A stretch of 64,000 nt of DNA, taken from contig NZ_CP133017.1 in the NCBI RefSeq assembly GCF_030866765.1, positions 4,694,001 to 4,758,000 on the forward strand, in the 5' to 3' direction. Below are positions 27,901-35,275 of the stretch, in pieces; the stretch's first letter is position 1; every line of letters begins with the position of its first letter. Below the pieces are notes generated by a model that saw nothing but the letters and a program-made list of their open reading frames with translations, did no database searches and was not told the origin of the DNA. Made by a program: the position numbers and the translations under genes. The DNA is from Paenibacillus silvisoli. GTDB taxonomy: Bacteria; Bacillota; Bacilli; Paenibacillales; Paenibacillaceae.

Positions 27901-28523
27901 GAACCCGATAATTGTTGATAATACCACTGGTTCTTTCCTTGCGCATCGCTGAAGCCTTCCGATGCGCTGTACAGCATCGGGCGCGCATGCAGCGCGCGAA
28001 TCAACATAATGATGACTTCCGCCCACGTAAGATGACCGTTCGGCTTTAGAGAAGGCTCATTCTCGATCGCGAGCAGCACGTCGCGGGCTTTCGCATTGTT
28101 CACCGCTGCCTTTGCCCACGCCGCAATTTCATCCAAAGTCGGAATATCTAAGACGGCGTTTGCCGGCACCGGTATGGCCTGCAGGCTGGCGATGATGTCG
28201 GCAGCCTCCTGCCGGGTCAACTGCTTATTCAAGCCGGACTTGCCGTCTACATCGCCGGCGATATAGCCTGCCGCGGCGTTAACGAGCGCGAGGAATTCCC
28301 CTTTCTTGATCGTGTGGCCCGGCTTGAAGCCGCCGTTCTTGTCCATGACCATCCAATTGCTGTCGAGCCAGCTGCCAATCCGGTCTGCTTCCTGTTGTCC
28401 TATCGTTTGCGAGGCTGCGGGCTCGGTGCCGGTTGAAGCACCGAATGCCGTACCGCATGAAGCAAATGCTAAGAGCGCAATAAGTAAGCTGGACATCCAT
28501 CGCCTTGCCGTTCGACTCCTCAT
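24993..28523 (-). CDS. Large multidomain surface protein: SLH-like, CHB_HEX_C, beta-helix, two CBM9-like domains
   Basis: An 1176-residue exported protein. Signal peptide within residues 1-29 (LLIALLAFASCGTAFGA). Residues about 40-190 are SLH-like, possibly attaching it to wall polymers. About 200-345 is a beta domain I cannot name. About 348-430 resembles the chitobiase C-terminal domain (RYTTDDSTPT, VKAVAMKAG). About 436-790 is a right-handed parallel beta-helix of pectate-lyase type (ITGLSEDLLIEDNRSIDTGDD, NVLVENNLIEDNGGAGVYI). Residues 808-985 and 993-1176 are two similar CBM9-like domains sharing a DSVEVWVDE.NAKRG core, so they arose by duplication. It is probably a glycan-binding or polysaccharide-cleaving surface enzyme; the substrate is unknown. 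ATG follows ATAGGAGGAATAG. Confidence 0.85.
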   Translation of the reverse strand: MRSRTARRWMSSLLIALLAFASCGTAFGASTGTEPAASQTIGQQEADRIGSWLDSNWMVMDKNGGFKPGHTIKKGEFLALVNAAAGYIAGDVDGKSGLNKQLTRQEAADIIASLQAIPVPANAVLDIPTLDEIAAWAKAAVNNAKARDVLLAIENEPSLKPNGHLTWAEVIIMLIRALHARPMLYSASEGFSDAQGKNQWYYQQLSGSAYTNLTSFNTSAPQRFENPVLGYPWVSADAQHPQASADSVRKWVAPGAGKVDITGGVHKGSAVGDGIVATIKINGTELWTQTVTGTTDVFPSGVSGIPVTEGDAIYFIVGKNINMDNDHTFWNPTVAFTPGEAGPPPVQTAAAPVFNPSPGTYAAGQSVTLSTETAGAVIRYTTDDSTPTAASAAYTGPIAVETTTTVKAVAMKAGMNDSAVSSGLYTIITLEPGEMMNIMDFGAVPNDDIDDLPSIKDAAAAAKSLGKTLYVPSGEFLYDGLLTLDGVDMTGDGDTSILKSLNLNTQAVFLTGDGSDLSMVKLTTIPASVRLQNDDSARVWAGPQATNFTIQHITIDGGSSAGIFSVGKHGVIRGNTVMNTLADGTHITGLSEDLLIEDNRSIDTGDDQIAIVSYEKFGDWVKNVTIRNNHVSGGHARGITVSGGENVLVENNLIEDNGGAGVYIASEGNYKTYTVKNLTVRNNTIMRDSRNAAVAEKGGIRVQATNQTPSIDTVLIENNTLADSNDSAILIVGTAPIQALQFKSNTISNPQNYGILVVKTVQGVIDFTGNTVSGAGKAAYSNLSGDPGITSDMPNDTGDGGGNGNQTVAAVATPVIDGIIDDVWANATELAMDTVPNGLAGSARVLWDEHALHFLFKMKDTTPNTLASAEHNDSVEVWVDELNAKRGPMGEGDYMLRVGRDNAVTVGAGAVNVNDVVSHVTEIGDGYIAEFSVPYTALQPQMGSIIGFNASANDDSDGDGKRNVYISWVNKDLPYWADTKVYNEVTLAESAMPVAAFGKPVIDGAVDALWANSTPLQMGTTAPGTTGTARVAWDSDALYYLFEMTDSTPNAVGANEHSDSVEVWVDETNAKRGAMGAGDYFLRVGMNDALSTVSAGLDLSKVEHAVTIVDGGYIVEFAVPFTALSPEAYDVIGFNASANDDSDGDGKRNEYISWVDKNLPYWADTSVYNEVVLGAP

Positions 28524-28654
28524 TACTATTCCTCCTATAGATCGTCATGACAGCGCATTCCAAAAGAAGCTGACCGCCGTCATTTCTAACTATATAAAGG
28601 GGAATGCCGAGAGACCATGCAAATTCTTAACATGAACTAGCAATATCTTAATCA

Positions 28655-29083
28655 CTAGCCGCCCAGGATGGTCAGTTCATGAAATCCGTCCGTGGAGCAA
28701 AGCGGATCTTCTAACGTTTTGGGGCATTGGAGTATCCGCCACAGCATGTTGATTAGTTCAATCGAATCAATCGGTTTGAATAGATAGCCATCCATTTCGC
28801 TGCATTTCGCAAACGTCAATGTGCCGTTCATTAACCTGTCCGTTATTGAAATGATCGGCGTTTGCCCTCCGGCAGCCAGCCTTCTAATTTTGCGTATGGT
28901 CGCGATCGCTTCCATGCCTGGCAAGTGAAGATCCATCAGAATGACGTCATATCGATGAAGACCGGCCATGACGAAGGCATAAGCGCCGCTGTTCACGACA
29001 TCGACCCGCATCCCGAGTTCGGTCAAGATGGCTAAAATCGTTGCTTGATCCTCGAACCTTGATTCAACTAATAAAACATACAC
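28655..29083 (-). CDS. Stand-alone receiver-domain protein with altered acidic pocket
   Basis: A protein of about 142 residues made of one CheY-like receiver domain and a short tail. The phosphoacceptor is in VILMDLHLPGM and the conserved Lys in YLFKPIDSIELI. The N-terminal acidic pair (usually DD or ED) is reduced to a single Glu in YVLLVES, so Mg binding and phosphorylation may differ. GTG at 29083 lies 8 bases after AGAAGG and is preferred; another GTG lies at 29092. No output domain, kinase or phosphatase is adjacent. It is divergent from a LysR gene across a 70-bp repeated element. Confidence 0.8.
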   Translation of the reverse strand: MYVLLVESRFEDQATILAILTELGMRVDVVNSGAYAFVMAGLHRYDVILMDLHLPGMEAIATIRKIRRLAAGGQTPIISITDRLMNGTLTFAKCSEMDGYLFKPIDSIELINMLWRILQCPKTLEDPLCSTDGFHELTILGG

Positions 29084-29116
29084 GCGCCGCACCTTCTCTA
29101 TCGCCTCGGAGTTGAC

Positions 29117-29186
29117 CTCATTATAATCACGAGACGTGGGCCATGTATAATATATAAATCATTATCAAATATAGACGTAAAGCCAT
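29117..29186 (+). repeat. 70-bp repeated element, copy 1 of 3
   Basis: Blocks in order: CTCATTATAAT, 16 bases, TGTATAATATAT, 6 bases, TTATCAAATATAGA, CGTAAAGCCAT. Copies with identical spacing are at 35190-35259 and 42656-42725. This copy lies between the divergent receiver and LysR genes and reaches the LysR ribosome binding site. Confidence 0.75.
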
Positions 29187-29203
29187 AAAAGGGGGCTCCT
29201 TCG

Positions 29204-30091
29204 GTGGAGTTGTTACAGCTGCATTATTTTCGAACGGTTGCCAAAGTGGAGCAAATAACGAAGGCCGCGCAGGAACTGAACATCGCCCAGCCATCGCTAA
29301 GCAAAACGATCGCCAGGCTGGAAGAAAACATCGGCGTGCCACTGTTCGACCGGCAAGGACGCACCATTCGCCTCAACGCCTACGGCCGAGTGCTGCTTAA
29401 ACGGGTCGAGCATATTTTTCAGGAAATAGAGGAAGCCAATCGGGAAATCCGTGATTTATCCGGCTTGGACAAGGGGATCATCACGATCGCGGTTTCGCTG
29501 ACGAACCTGCTGCCGGACATGCTGGGCGCTTTTCTAACGCAGCACCCGAACGTTCATTTTCGCCAAGTGGTCGAGCCCGTGTCGGTGATGAAACAATTGC
29601 TGGAAAGCGGTGAAATCGATATGTGCCTGACGTTCGCGGAGATTGACGGTCCGGACATCGAGTGGAAGCCGCTTCGAACGGAGGAAGTCAAATTGCTCGT
29701 ACCGGATCACCATCCATTGGCGGGACGGGAAAGCGTGCATGTAAGCGAGCTGCGGGATGAATCGTTCATCGGGGTGCGCCCGGGATATTGGTTCCGGCAA
29801 TGGACGGACGGGTTATGTATGAAAGCCGCCGGCTTTGTCCCTCATACGACCATTGAAGTGGATGAGGTCGATGCGGTGCTGCTGCTGTTCAAGCAAGGGC
29901 ATGGCCTCGTGCTGTCCCCGGATCTGGCTTGGCAATCGCGGATGGATTTGTCCAAGAACACGGTTCGGATTGCCGATCTTGGCGGTCAATTGACGCTAGG
30001 TCTGGCCTGGTCCAGAAAGCATTATTTGTCGTTCGCCGCTCAGCGATTTCATGAGTTCGTGATCGACTACTTCTCCTCCATCAAGCCATGA
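29204..30091 (+). CDS. LysR-family transcriptional regulator
   Basis: A 295-residue LysR-type regulator: helix-turn-helix at residues 3-60 (LHYFRTVAKVEQITKAAQEL, AQPSLSKTIARLEENIGVPLF) and an effector-binding domain with the usual LLPDMLGAFLTQHPNVHF and LGLAWSRKHYLSFAAQRF segments. It starts at GTG, 8 bases after AAGGGGG. It is similar in type to the CynR/GltC-like regulators of Bacillus; the effector is not predictable. It is divergent from the receiver-only gene and followed by a terminator, so it is a single-gene unit. Confidence 0.92.
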   Translation: MELLQLHYFRTVAKVEQITKAAQELNIAQPSLSKTIARLEENIGVPLFDRQGRTIRLNAYGRVLLKRVEHIFQEIEEANREIRDLSGLDKGIITIAVSLTNLLPDMLGAFLTQHPNVHFRQVVEPVSVMKQLLESGEIDMCLTFAEIDGPDIEWKPLRTEEVKLLVPDHHPLAGRESVHVSELRDESFIGVRPGYWFRQWTDGLCMKAAGFVPHTTIEVDEVDAVLLLFKQGHGLVLSPDLAWQSRMDLSKNTVRIADLGGQLTLGLAWSRKHYLSFAAQRFHEFVIDYFSSIKP

Positions 30092-30095
30092 TCGA

Positions 30096-30125
30096 AAGGC
30101 CATCCGCTTGCAGGATGGCCTTCTG
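30096..30125 (+). terminator. Terminator after the LysR gene
   Basis: AAGGCCATCC (30096-30105) pairs with GGATGGCCTT (30113-30122), followed by a short T-containing tail. Confidence 0.8.
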
Positions 30126-30201
30126 CTAATGGAATGAAACCACCGCGTGCGCATGGTTCCCCAAATTATGGCCATCCTAACAATGCCAGGAGGGATACCC
30201 A

Positions 30202-31536
30202 TTGCCAACCGTTCAAATCGCTTTGATTCAAGAGGCACTCTTTCATACCGATGATCTCATCATGCGCGAGCTGAATATGGGGACAAGCCATGCAACGCTT
30301 CTATATCTGGAAACGATGTGCGACTCTGCCAAAATCGAAACCAGTCTGCTGAAGCCCCTGCAGCGTGAGCATATGGACTTCCCGCAATCCGAACCGCGAA
30401 TTGAAGAGCTTCTGACCGCAGTAAAGGTACAGCACTGCCGCTCGGTTCAGGAAGCTGTCGATGCTCTGCTGCAAGGCAGCGCGTTAATCCGCAGCGAAGC
30501 GGACAACCTCTGCGTCAGCTTCAATGCCGGCAAGGAGAACACCCGCACGCCAAACGAGCCGGAGAACGAACGGTCCTTAGGGGGCAACCGCGACGGCTTT
30601 GTCGAGCATTTGCAGACGAACCTCAATTTGATTCGCAAGCATTTGTCCTCCGGCGACATCCGGGTGAAGTATTTCAAGCTGGGCAAGAACGCCAATCGGG
30701 CAACCGCATTGATTTGGCTGGATGGAGCCGCCGATCAGCAGGTCGTGAATGAGGCTGCCGAACGCATCGCTGCTTTATCGTCCACGCACGACTTGCATCC
30801 CGGTTTGATTCGAAAGCAGCTCCGCGAGAACAAGTATTCCATTTTCCCGCAAACCTTCAATACGGAACGCGTCGATTTCGCCGCCGCCCTGCTGGCCCGC
30901 GGCAGAATCGGCGTTATTTGCGATCAAAGCAGCTCGTGCCTGATTCTCCCAGCTTCCATCTACACGTTCATGCTGACGGTGGACGATCTTATCCAGGGGA
31001 CGTGGCCTTCCTTGCTCATGCGACTGGTTCGGGTGGTCGGCTTGCTCTTTGGATTAATGCTGCCAAGTTTCTATATTGCGATCGTTGGCTTCAATTATGA
31101 GGTTCTTCCGTTCAAAATGGCGTTCAGCATCAAGAGCTCGCTGGAGAACGTCCCTTACCAGCCGATCGTGGAAACGATGCTCATGATCTTCATCTTCCAG
31201 CTCATCGCCGAGGCTACGCTTCGCTTGCCCTCCGCGCTTGCCCAGATGACGGGTATTGTGGGCGGTATTATCATCAGCGAGGCGCTCGTTCAAATCGGGT
31301 TCGTATCGAATATTCTGATCGTCATCATCGCGCTTACGACGATCGGTAAATTCGTCATTCCGTCCATGGAGCTGCGCTCCACCACGACGATTGCGCAATT
31401 TACGCTGATTTTCGGAGCGACGATTCTCGGTTTTTACGGCATTGCTTTCGCCTTGATCGGTATACTTATCCACATGCTTGCTTTGGAACCATTCGGCGTT
31501 CCATACTGCTTGCCGATAAGGAGCGCTAAGTCATGA
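30202..31536 (+). CDS. GerA-family spore germination protein, short form (operon 2)
   Basis: A subunit of a second GerA-type germinant receptor, 444 residues, about 60 shorter than the first GerA-type protein in the window. The family motifs are present: FPQTFNTERVDFAAALLARGR, LMLPSFYIAIVGFNYEVLPF and LAQMTGIVGGIIISEA, with five or six membrane segments. The C-terminus ends soon after FGVPYCLP, without the long basic tail of the other copy. It starts at TTG, 7 bases after GGAGGG. Its stop overlaps the next start as ATGA, so translation is coupled. First gene of the second ger operon. Confidence 0.92.
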   Translation: MPTVQIALIQEALFHTDDLIMRELNMGTSHATLLYLETMCDSAKIETSLLKPLQREHMDFPQSEPRIEELLTAVKVQHCRSVQEAVDALLQGSALIRSEADNLCVSFNAGKENTRTPNEPENERSLGGNRDGFVEHLQTNLNLIRKHLSSGDIRVKYFKLGKNANRATALIWLDGAADQQVVNEAAERIAALSSTHDLHPGLIRKQLRENKYSIFPQTFNTERVDFAAALLARGRIGVICDQSSSCLILPASIYTFMLTVDDLIQGTWPSLLMRLVRVVGLLFGLMLPSFYIAIVGFNYEVLPFKMAFSIKSSLENVPYQPIVETMLMIFIFQLIAEATLRLPSALAQMTGIVGGIIISEALVQIGFVSNILIVIIALTTIGKFVIPSMELRSTTTIAQFTLIFGATILGFYGIAFALIGILIHMLALEPFGVPYCLPIRSAKS

Positions 31537-32645
31537 ATCATGCGAAACTGCCTCTTGGCCCCATTCAGTTATTTTGCTTGCTGTTTCAAGCGCAGTTCGG
31601 CCTTGGCGTCTTATCTCTTCCGCATTCGATAGACATGGCCGAATCTGACGGTTGGATCGCCTGTTTGTTTGGCGGCTTGTTGAATATCATCCTCGTTCTG
31701 CTCGTTTGTAAGCTTGTTCGGTACGATTGGAGCAAAACCGTGTTTCAGATGCTTCGAACGAAGCTCGGTCCTTACGTCGGAAGCCTGCTGCTTCTGGCGG
31801 TCGCGGTTTACTCGTTCACCATTTGCTATGAAACGCTGGCTAATTGGATATTTCTATCCAACCTATGGGCATACGAGAAGACGCCTGCCTGGATGCTGAC
31901 GCTGCTGCTTGTCGGCGGATGCGCCTTGCTCGTGTATCATCCGATCCGCGTGTTCGCCCGTTTCTCCACGTTCGCCATGGCATTCGTCCCGGTGTTCGTC
32001 TTGCTCATCTGCTACACGCTTAAGGACGCCAATTTGGATTATGTGCTGCCCGTATTCGCAGCAGGTCCTATGAAAATCGGTTCCGGTGCTTGGAACAGCA
32101 TGATGTCGTACGTGGGCGTCGAGCTGTTGCTAGTACTTGCTCCTTGCGTCCAAATGCCGCCTGCATCCGTCTTGCGCGTTGCGATATACAGTAACATCGC
32201 TATTATGGCCGTCTATATGCTGTGCACCTTCTCCGCGACGGCCATCTTCGGCTCCGAAATGGTCAGCTTCATCCACGATCCGCTGCTGTTTCAATTTAAG
32301 ACGATCTCGTTCAAGATGATCGAGCGGACGGATCTCCTTGTACTGACGATGTGGATTCTGTTTATCATGACTACACTATCGTCTTATTATTTTCTGTTTG
32401 TATCGGCTGTGACTTCGATGTGGGGCTCTACTCCAAACAAGAGAGTCCGGCTGTGGGTGCTGATAGCGGGGGCAGTTGCGTTATTCGTCCTTGGGGAATG
32501 GCAGTTGACCGTCTCGCAATTAACACGGCTTCAACACTTTATCGGGCTTTATGTGCCGGCAGCGGCGTTCGGTCTTCCTATTCTGATGCTGCTGATGATG
32601 AGCCTGAGCAAGCGGCTATCGGGCGGGAAGGGCGTGCGCACATGA
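31533..32645 (+). CDS. GerB-family germination permease (operon 2)
   Basis: B subunit of the second germinant receptor, 370 residues, ten predicted membrane segments. Opens with the family-typical LGPIQLFCLLFQAQFGLGVLSLPH. It overlaps both neighbours by 4 bases (ATGA), the same arrangement as in operon 1, and is read in coupled translation with the A and C subunits. The ligand is not predictable from sequence; GerB-type subunits often decide germinant specificity. Confidence 0.92.
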   Translation: MNHAKLPLGPIQLFCLLFQAQFGLGVLSLPHSIDMAESDGWIACLFGGLLNIILVLLVCKLVRYDWSKTVFQMLRTKLGPYVGSLLLLAVAVYSFTICYETLANWIFLSNLWAYEKTPAWMLTLLLVGGCALLVYHPIRVFARFSTFAMAFVPVFVLLICYTLKDANLDYVLPVFAAGPMKIGSGAWNSMMSYVGVELLLVLAPCVQMPPASVLRVAIYSNIAIMAVYMLCTFSATAIFGSEMVSFIHDPLLFQFKTISFKMIERTDLLVLTMWILFIMTTLSSYYFLFVSAVTSMWGSTPNKRVRLWVLIAGAVALFVLGEWQLTVSQLTRLQHFIGLYVPAAAFGLPILMLLMMSLSKRLSGGKGVRT

Positions 32646-33745
32646 AGCTGATCATAAAAGCGTTACTGCTGATATTCTTCCTTCCCTGGTTAACCGGGTG
32701 CTGGGACAGGCGCGAATTGAAGGAAATCCGAATCGAGCAGGCAGAGGGCTTCGACTTGCAGGAGAACGGCAAAATTCGATTCACCATCACTATTCCGTCC
32801 ATAAAGTCGGCAACCCGATCGAAATCCACGATCGTCGTGCCGAGCATCGGCGCGGAAGGAAGAACGATCAACGAGGCGTACCTAGACATAAAAAAGAGCG
32901 TTTCCCAGGAGCTGGACTTCGGGAAAGCTCGCGTTATTCTGATCAACAAACGATTTGCCAAGAAAGGTCTGTATCCGGCGCTCGAATCGTATTACCGCGA
33001 ATCCCATAGCCCCATCAATGTCAAAATGGCGATTGTGGATGACTCCGCCGGCAAACTGCTCGAGATGAAAGCCGAGGATCGCTTAATGATTAGCGACTAT
33101 CTCTACGATCTGCTTCAGAGCGGGGAAGAGAACGGATTAATTCCGAAAGCCTCTCCCTATTTAATTACGGCCTTGCTGATGGGGCGCGGAATCGATGTTA
33201 CGCTTCCAATCGTCAACCCGGCGGGAGCCAATCGGGCTAAACTAACAGGTGTCGCCCTCTTCCACATGAAGCAAATGACCGGCGAGCTGGACAGTGACCA
33301 CGCGATGCTGCTCGTCATGCTTTCGAAATTTAATTCCATGCAATTCACGGTTACCGAGCATGTCGCTGCGCTGAAGACAGATATTTCGCTTTTCTTTAAC
33401 CGGGAAAACCGAAAAGTCACTGTCACGACCGGCCAAGATTCCATTAAGGCAGTCGTTAACGTTCATGTAACAGGAAATCTAGTGGAGATTCCTTTTTTGA
33501 CGAAAGTCGACGAAGAAACCCTGCAGAAGATCAGTTCGGAGTTGGAGCGGAAATTGAACGAACGCGCAAAGGAAGTGATCAAAGAGCTTCAGCAAGCGAA
33601 CTGCGATGCGCTGGGAATCGGAGTCCATGTGAAAGCCCATCATAATCGTTTCTGGAAATCCGTGAAATGGGAAAAGGTCTATCCCGAGATCACCATCGAG
33701 CCTCGCATCAAGGTGGATATCGTGAAAAAGGGAGTTTTGGAATGA
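32642..33745 (+). CDS. Ger(x)C-family spore germination lipoprotein (operon 2)
   Basis: C subunit of the second germinant receptor, 367 residues. The lipoprotein signal MKLIIKALLLIFFLPWLTGCWD has the conserved TGCWDRRELKEI stretch. The C-terminus repeats the family ending, LQQANCDALGIG and WKSVKWEKVYPEITIEP. The ATG at 32642 overlaps the stop of the permease gene as ATGA; a longer upstream reading would run under that gene and lacks a signal peptide. Last gene of the operon, followed by a hairpin terminator. Confidence 0.93.
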   Translation: MKLIIKALLLIFFLPWLTGCWDRRELKEIRIEQAEGFDLQENGKIRFTITIPSIKSATRSKSTIVVPSIGAEGRTINEAYLDIKKSVSQELDFGKARVILINKRFAKKGLYPALESYYRESHSPINVKMAIVDDSAGKLLEMKAEDRLMISDYLYDLLQSGEENGLIPKASPYLITALLMGRGIDVTLPIVNPAGANRAKLTGVALFHMKQMTGELDSDHAMLLVMLSKFNSMQFTVTEHVAALKTDISLFFNRENRKVTVTTGQDSIKAVVNVHVTGNLVEIPFLTKVDEETLQKISSELERKLNERAKEVIKELQQANCDALGIGVHVKAHHNRFWKSVKWEKVYPEITIEPRIKVDIVKKGVLE

Positions 33746-33748
33746 GAA

Positions 33749-33779
33749 AATGAGCGCCTGGTGGCGCTCATTCCTTATT
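33749..33779. terminator. Terminator between ger operon 2 and the GH30 gene
   Basis: AATGAGCGCC (33749-33758), loop TGGT, GGCGCTCATT (33763-33772), then TCCTTATTTT on the plus strand. Confidence 0.8.
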
Positions 33780-35120
33780 TTAAATCGACTTGATGACAAT
33801 CGTCGTCACGCTGCGAGCGCCGAACAACCATGTACCAGGCAGTGCTCCCACGTGGACGGTGTCCATGTTCTGCTGCTCCGAAGTAACAACGATTGTGGCT
33901 TGAATGGATCCGGCAAGCGCATGGTCGATCGTCGATAGGATATCTTCATCCCCGTCATTAATGACGACAAAGACTACCTCCGCATCTCCCCGCATGAACG
34001 CGGTTACCTTTAATCCGCCATGCTCTGCGATCGCCTCGAGCCGCGTAAACCCCGGTCGGATGAATTTGCTATACTGGCCGAGAACCCAGAGACGCTTCGT
34101 GTCGCGGAGCGAGCGATCGGTTTCGTTCAAATACACCAAGCCGTCTCTAAAGTCGTACCTGGAAACCGCGATCCAATATTGCCACGAGGTTACTTGCCCA
34201 TAGACCAAATCGTCATGAAGCACGCGCGCCAGCTCCAACGCCGACTCCATCGTGTAATCTTGCCCGCCCTGCATCTCCGTCCACTCGGACATCCATAGCT
34301 TCATACCCGGTTTGGAGCTGCCGATATATTGCGCCAGCTCTTCGCGATAAACCTCGTTCGTGACATGCGGAACGTAGGAATGCAGGGAAATATTATCGAT
34401 GCGAGCCAATAAGTCGGGATCGGCTTCCAGCTTGTAGTAATACATGCGAGCGCTCGTCCACTCGCCTGCTTCAAGCGCGGAGATTTTGACGTCCAAGCCC
34501 CGGCTTGCGATTTCTTCGGCTACCGCGCGAAGGACGTTGACGTTCTCCTCCGGCGTATAGTGGCAGCCCTCCTGCCCGTAACCGGCATTATGCCACAGCC
34601 ACATCGGCTCATTAATCGGACTCAGCCATTCAACCGGCAAGCCCTCCTCTTCGCGCAAGTAGCGGACAATATCAACCAGATAGCGGGCAAACTGCCTTTC
34701 CATACCCGGCGCGAAATTGGATCGCCCGCTGTCGGGATTACCCGATGTCATCCCCGAACGGGTCATGCGGGCAGGAGCCGAGTTAGCGAATGCGACGATC
34801 TGCCGGGCACCGTAGCCCACGGCGCGTTTCATCATCGTAATTGCCGCCGCATCGCGGCTCCAATCGTATTCGCCTTCGGCGATTTCCATCGTCCGGCTTC
34901 TCCGCCAGTCGTCTTGAATTTCATCGCCGCTGCCGGCTCCGATGTTATATCGGTAAATCGATAGTCCGATGCCTTCTTCTTGGCTGAACAGCCATTTTAA
35001 AAGCTGATCCGTTTCGCTTTCCTGCCATTGTCCCAAATGCTGGGCCCACCAGGCGCCCGAGACGCCGAACCCTTCCATCTCTTGCCTGCGTGTTCTGATA
35101 TGTACTTGAATACTAGCCAT
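33780..35120 (-). CDS. GH30-type glycoside hydrolase, cytoplasmic
   Basis: A 446-residue retaining glycosidase of clan A, closest by motif to family GH30 enzymes such as endo-beta-1,6-galactanase or glucosylceramidase-like proteins. The N-terminus EMEGFGVSGAWWA and LSIYRYNIGAGSGDE match the family. The acid/base Glu is in EWLSPINEPMW and the nucleophile Glu in KLWMSEWTEM. The C-terminal beta domain is present (VVINDGDEDILSTI). There is no signal peptide, so it probably cleaves oligosaccharides brought in by the adjacent importer. It is the last gene of the permease-permease-binding protein-oxidoreductase-GH30 cluster, separated from the previous gene by 155 bases that hold a 70-bp repeat. Confidence 0.85.
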   Translation of the reverse strand: MASIQVHIRTRRQEMEGFGVSGAWWAQHLGQWQESETDQLLKWLFSQEEGIGLSIYRYNIGAGSGDEIQDDWRRSRTMEIAEGEYDWSRDAAAITMMKRAVGYGARQIVAFANSAPARMTRSGMTSGNPDSGRSNFAPGMERQFARYLVDIVRYLREEEGLPVEWLSPINEPMWLWHNAGYGQEGCHYTPEENVNVLRAVAEEIASRGLDVKISALEAGEWTSARMYYYKLEADPDLLARIDNISLHSYVPHVTNEVYREELAQYIGSSKPGMKLWMSEWTEMQGGQDYTMESALELARVLHDDLVYGQVTSWQYWIAVSRYDFRDGLVYLNETDRSLRDTKRLWVLGQYSKFIRPGFTRLEAIAEHGGLKVTAFMRGDAEVVFVVINDGDEDILSTIDHALAGSIQATIVVTSEQQNMDTVHVGALPGTWLFGARSVTTIVIKSI

Positions 35121-35189
35121 GGCGAATCATCCCTTCACATGAAGTGTTCATCGTCGTTCAACCGGGAATCTAGTAAACTGTGTATCAAA

Positions 35190-35259
35190 CTCATTATAAT
35201 AATAAAACTGAGATCATGTATAATACATGGAAGGTTATATGATATAGAATCGAAGCTAT
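35190..35259 (+). repeat. 70-bp repeated element, copy 2 of 3
   Basis: Blocks: CTCATTATAAT, 16 bases, TGTATAATACAT, GGAAGG, TTATATGATATAGA, ATCGAAGCTAT. It contains two adjacent near-perfect palindromes, ATGTATAATACAT and TATATGATATA. It lies 70-140 bases upstream of the minus-strand GH30 start, so a regulatory role there is possible. Confidence 0.8.
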
Positions 35260-35275
35260 GAATGGGAAATCGCGT

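Noticed and set aside
25212-27911. 899-codon plus-strand open frame
   Set aside because: It is the antisense of the surface-protein gene, caused by high GC at third positions; no ribosome binding site or domain.
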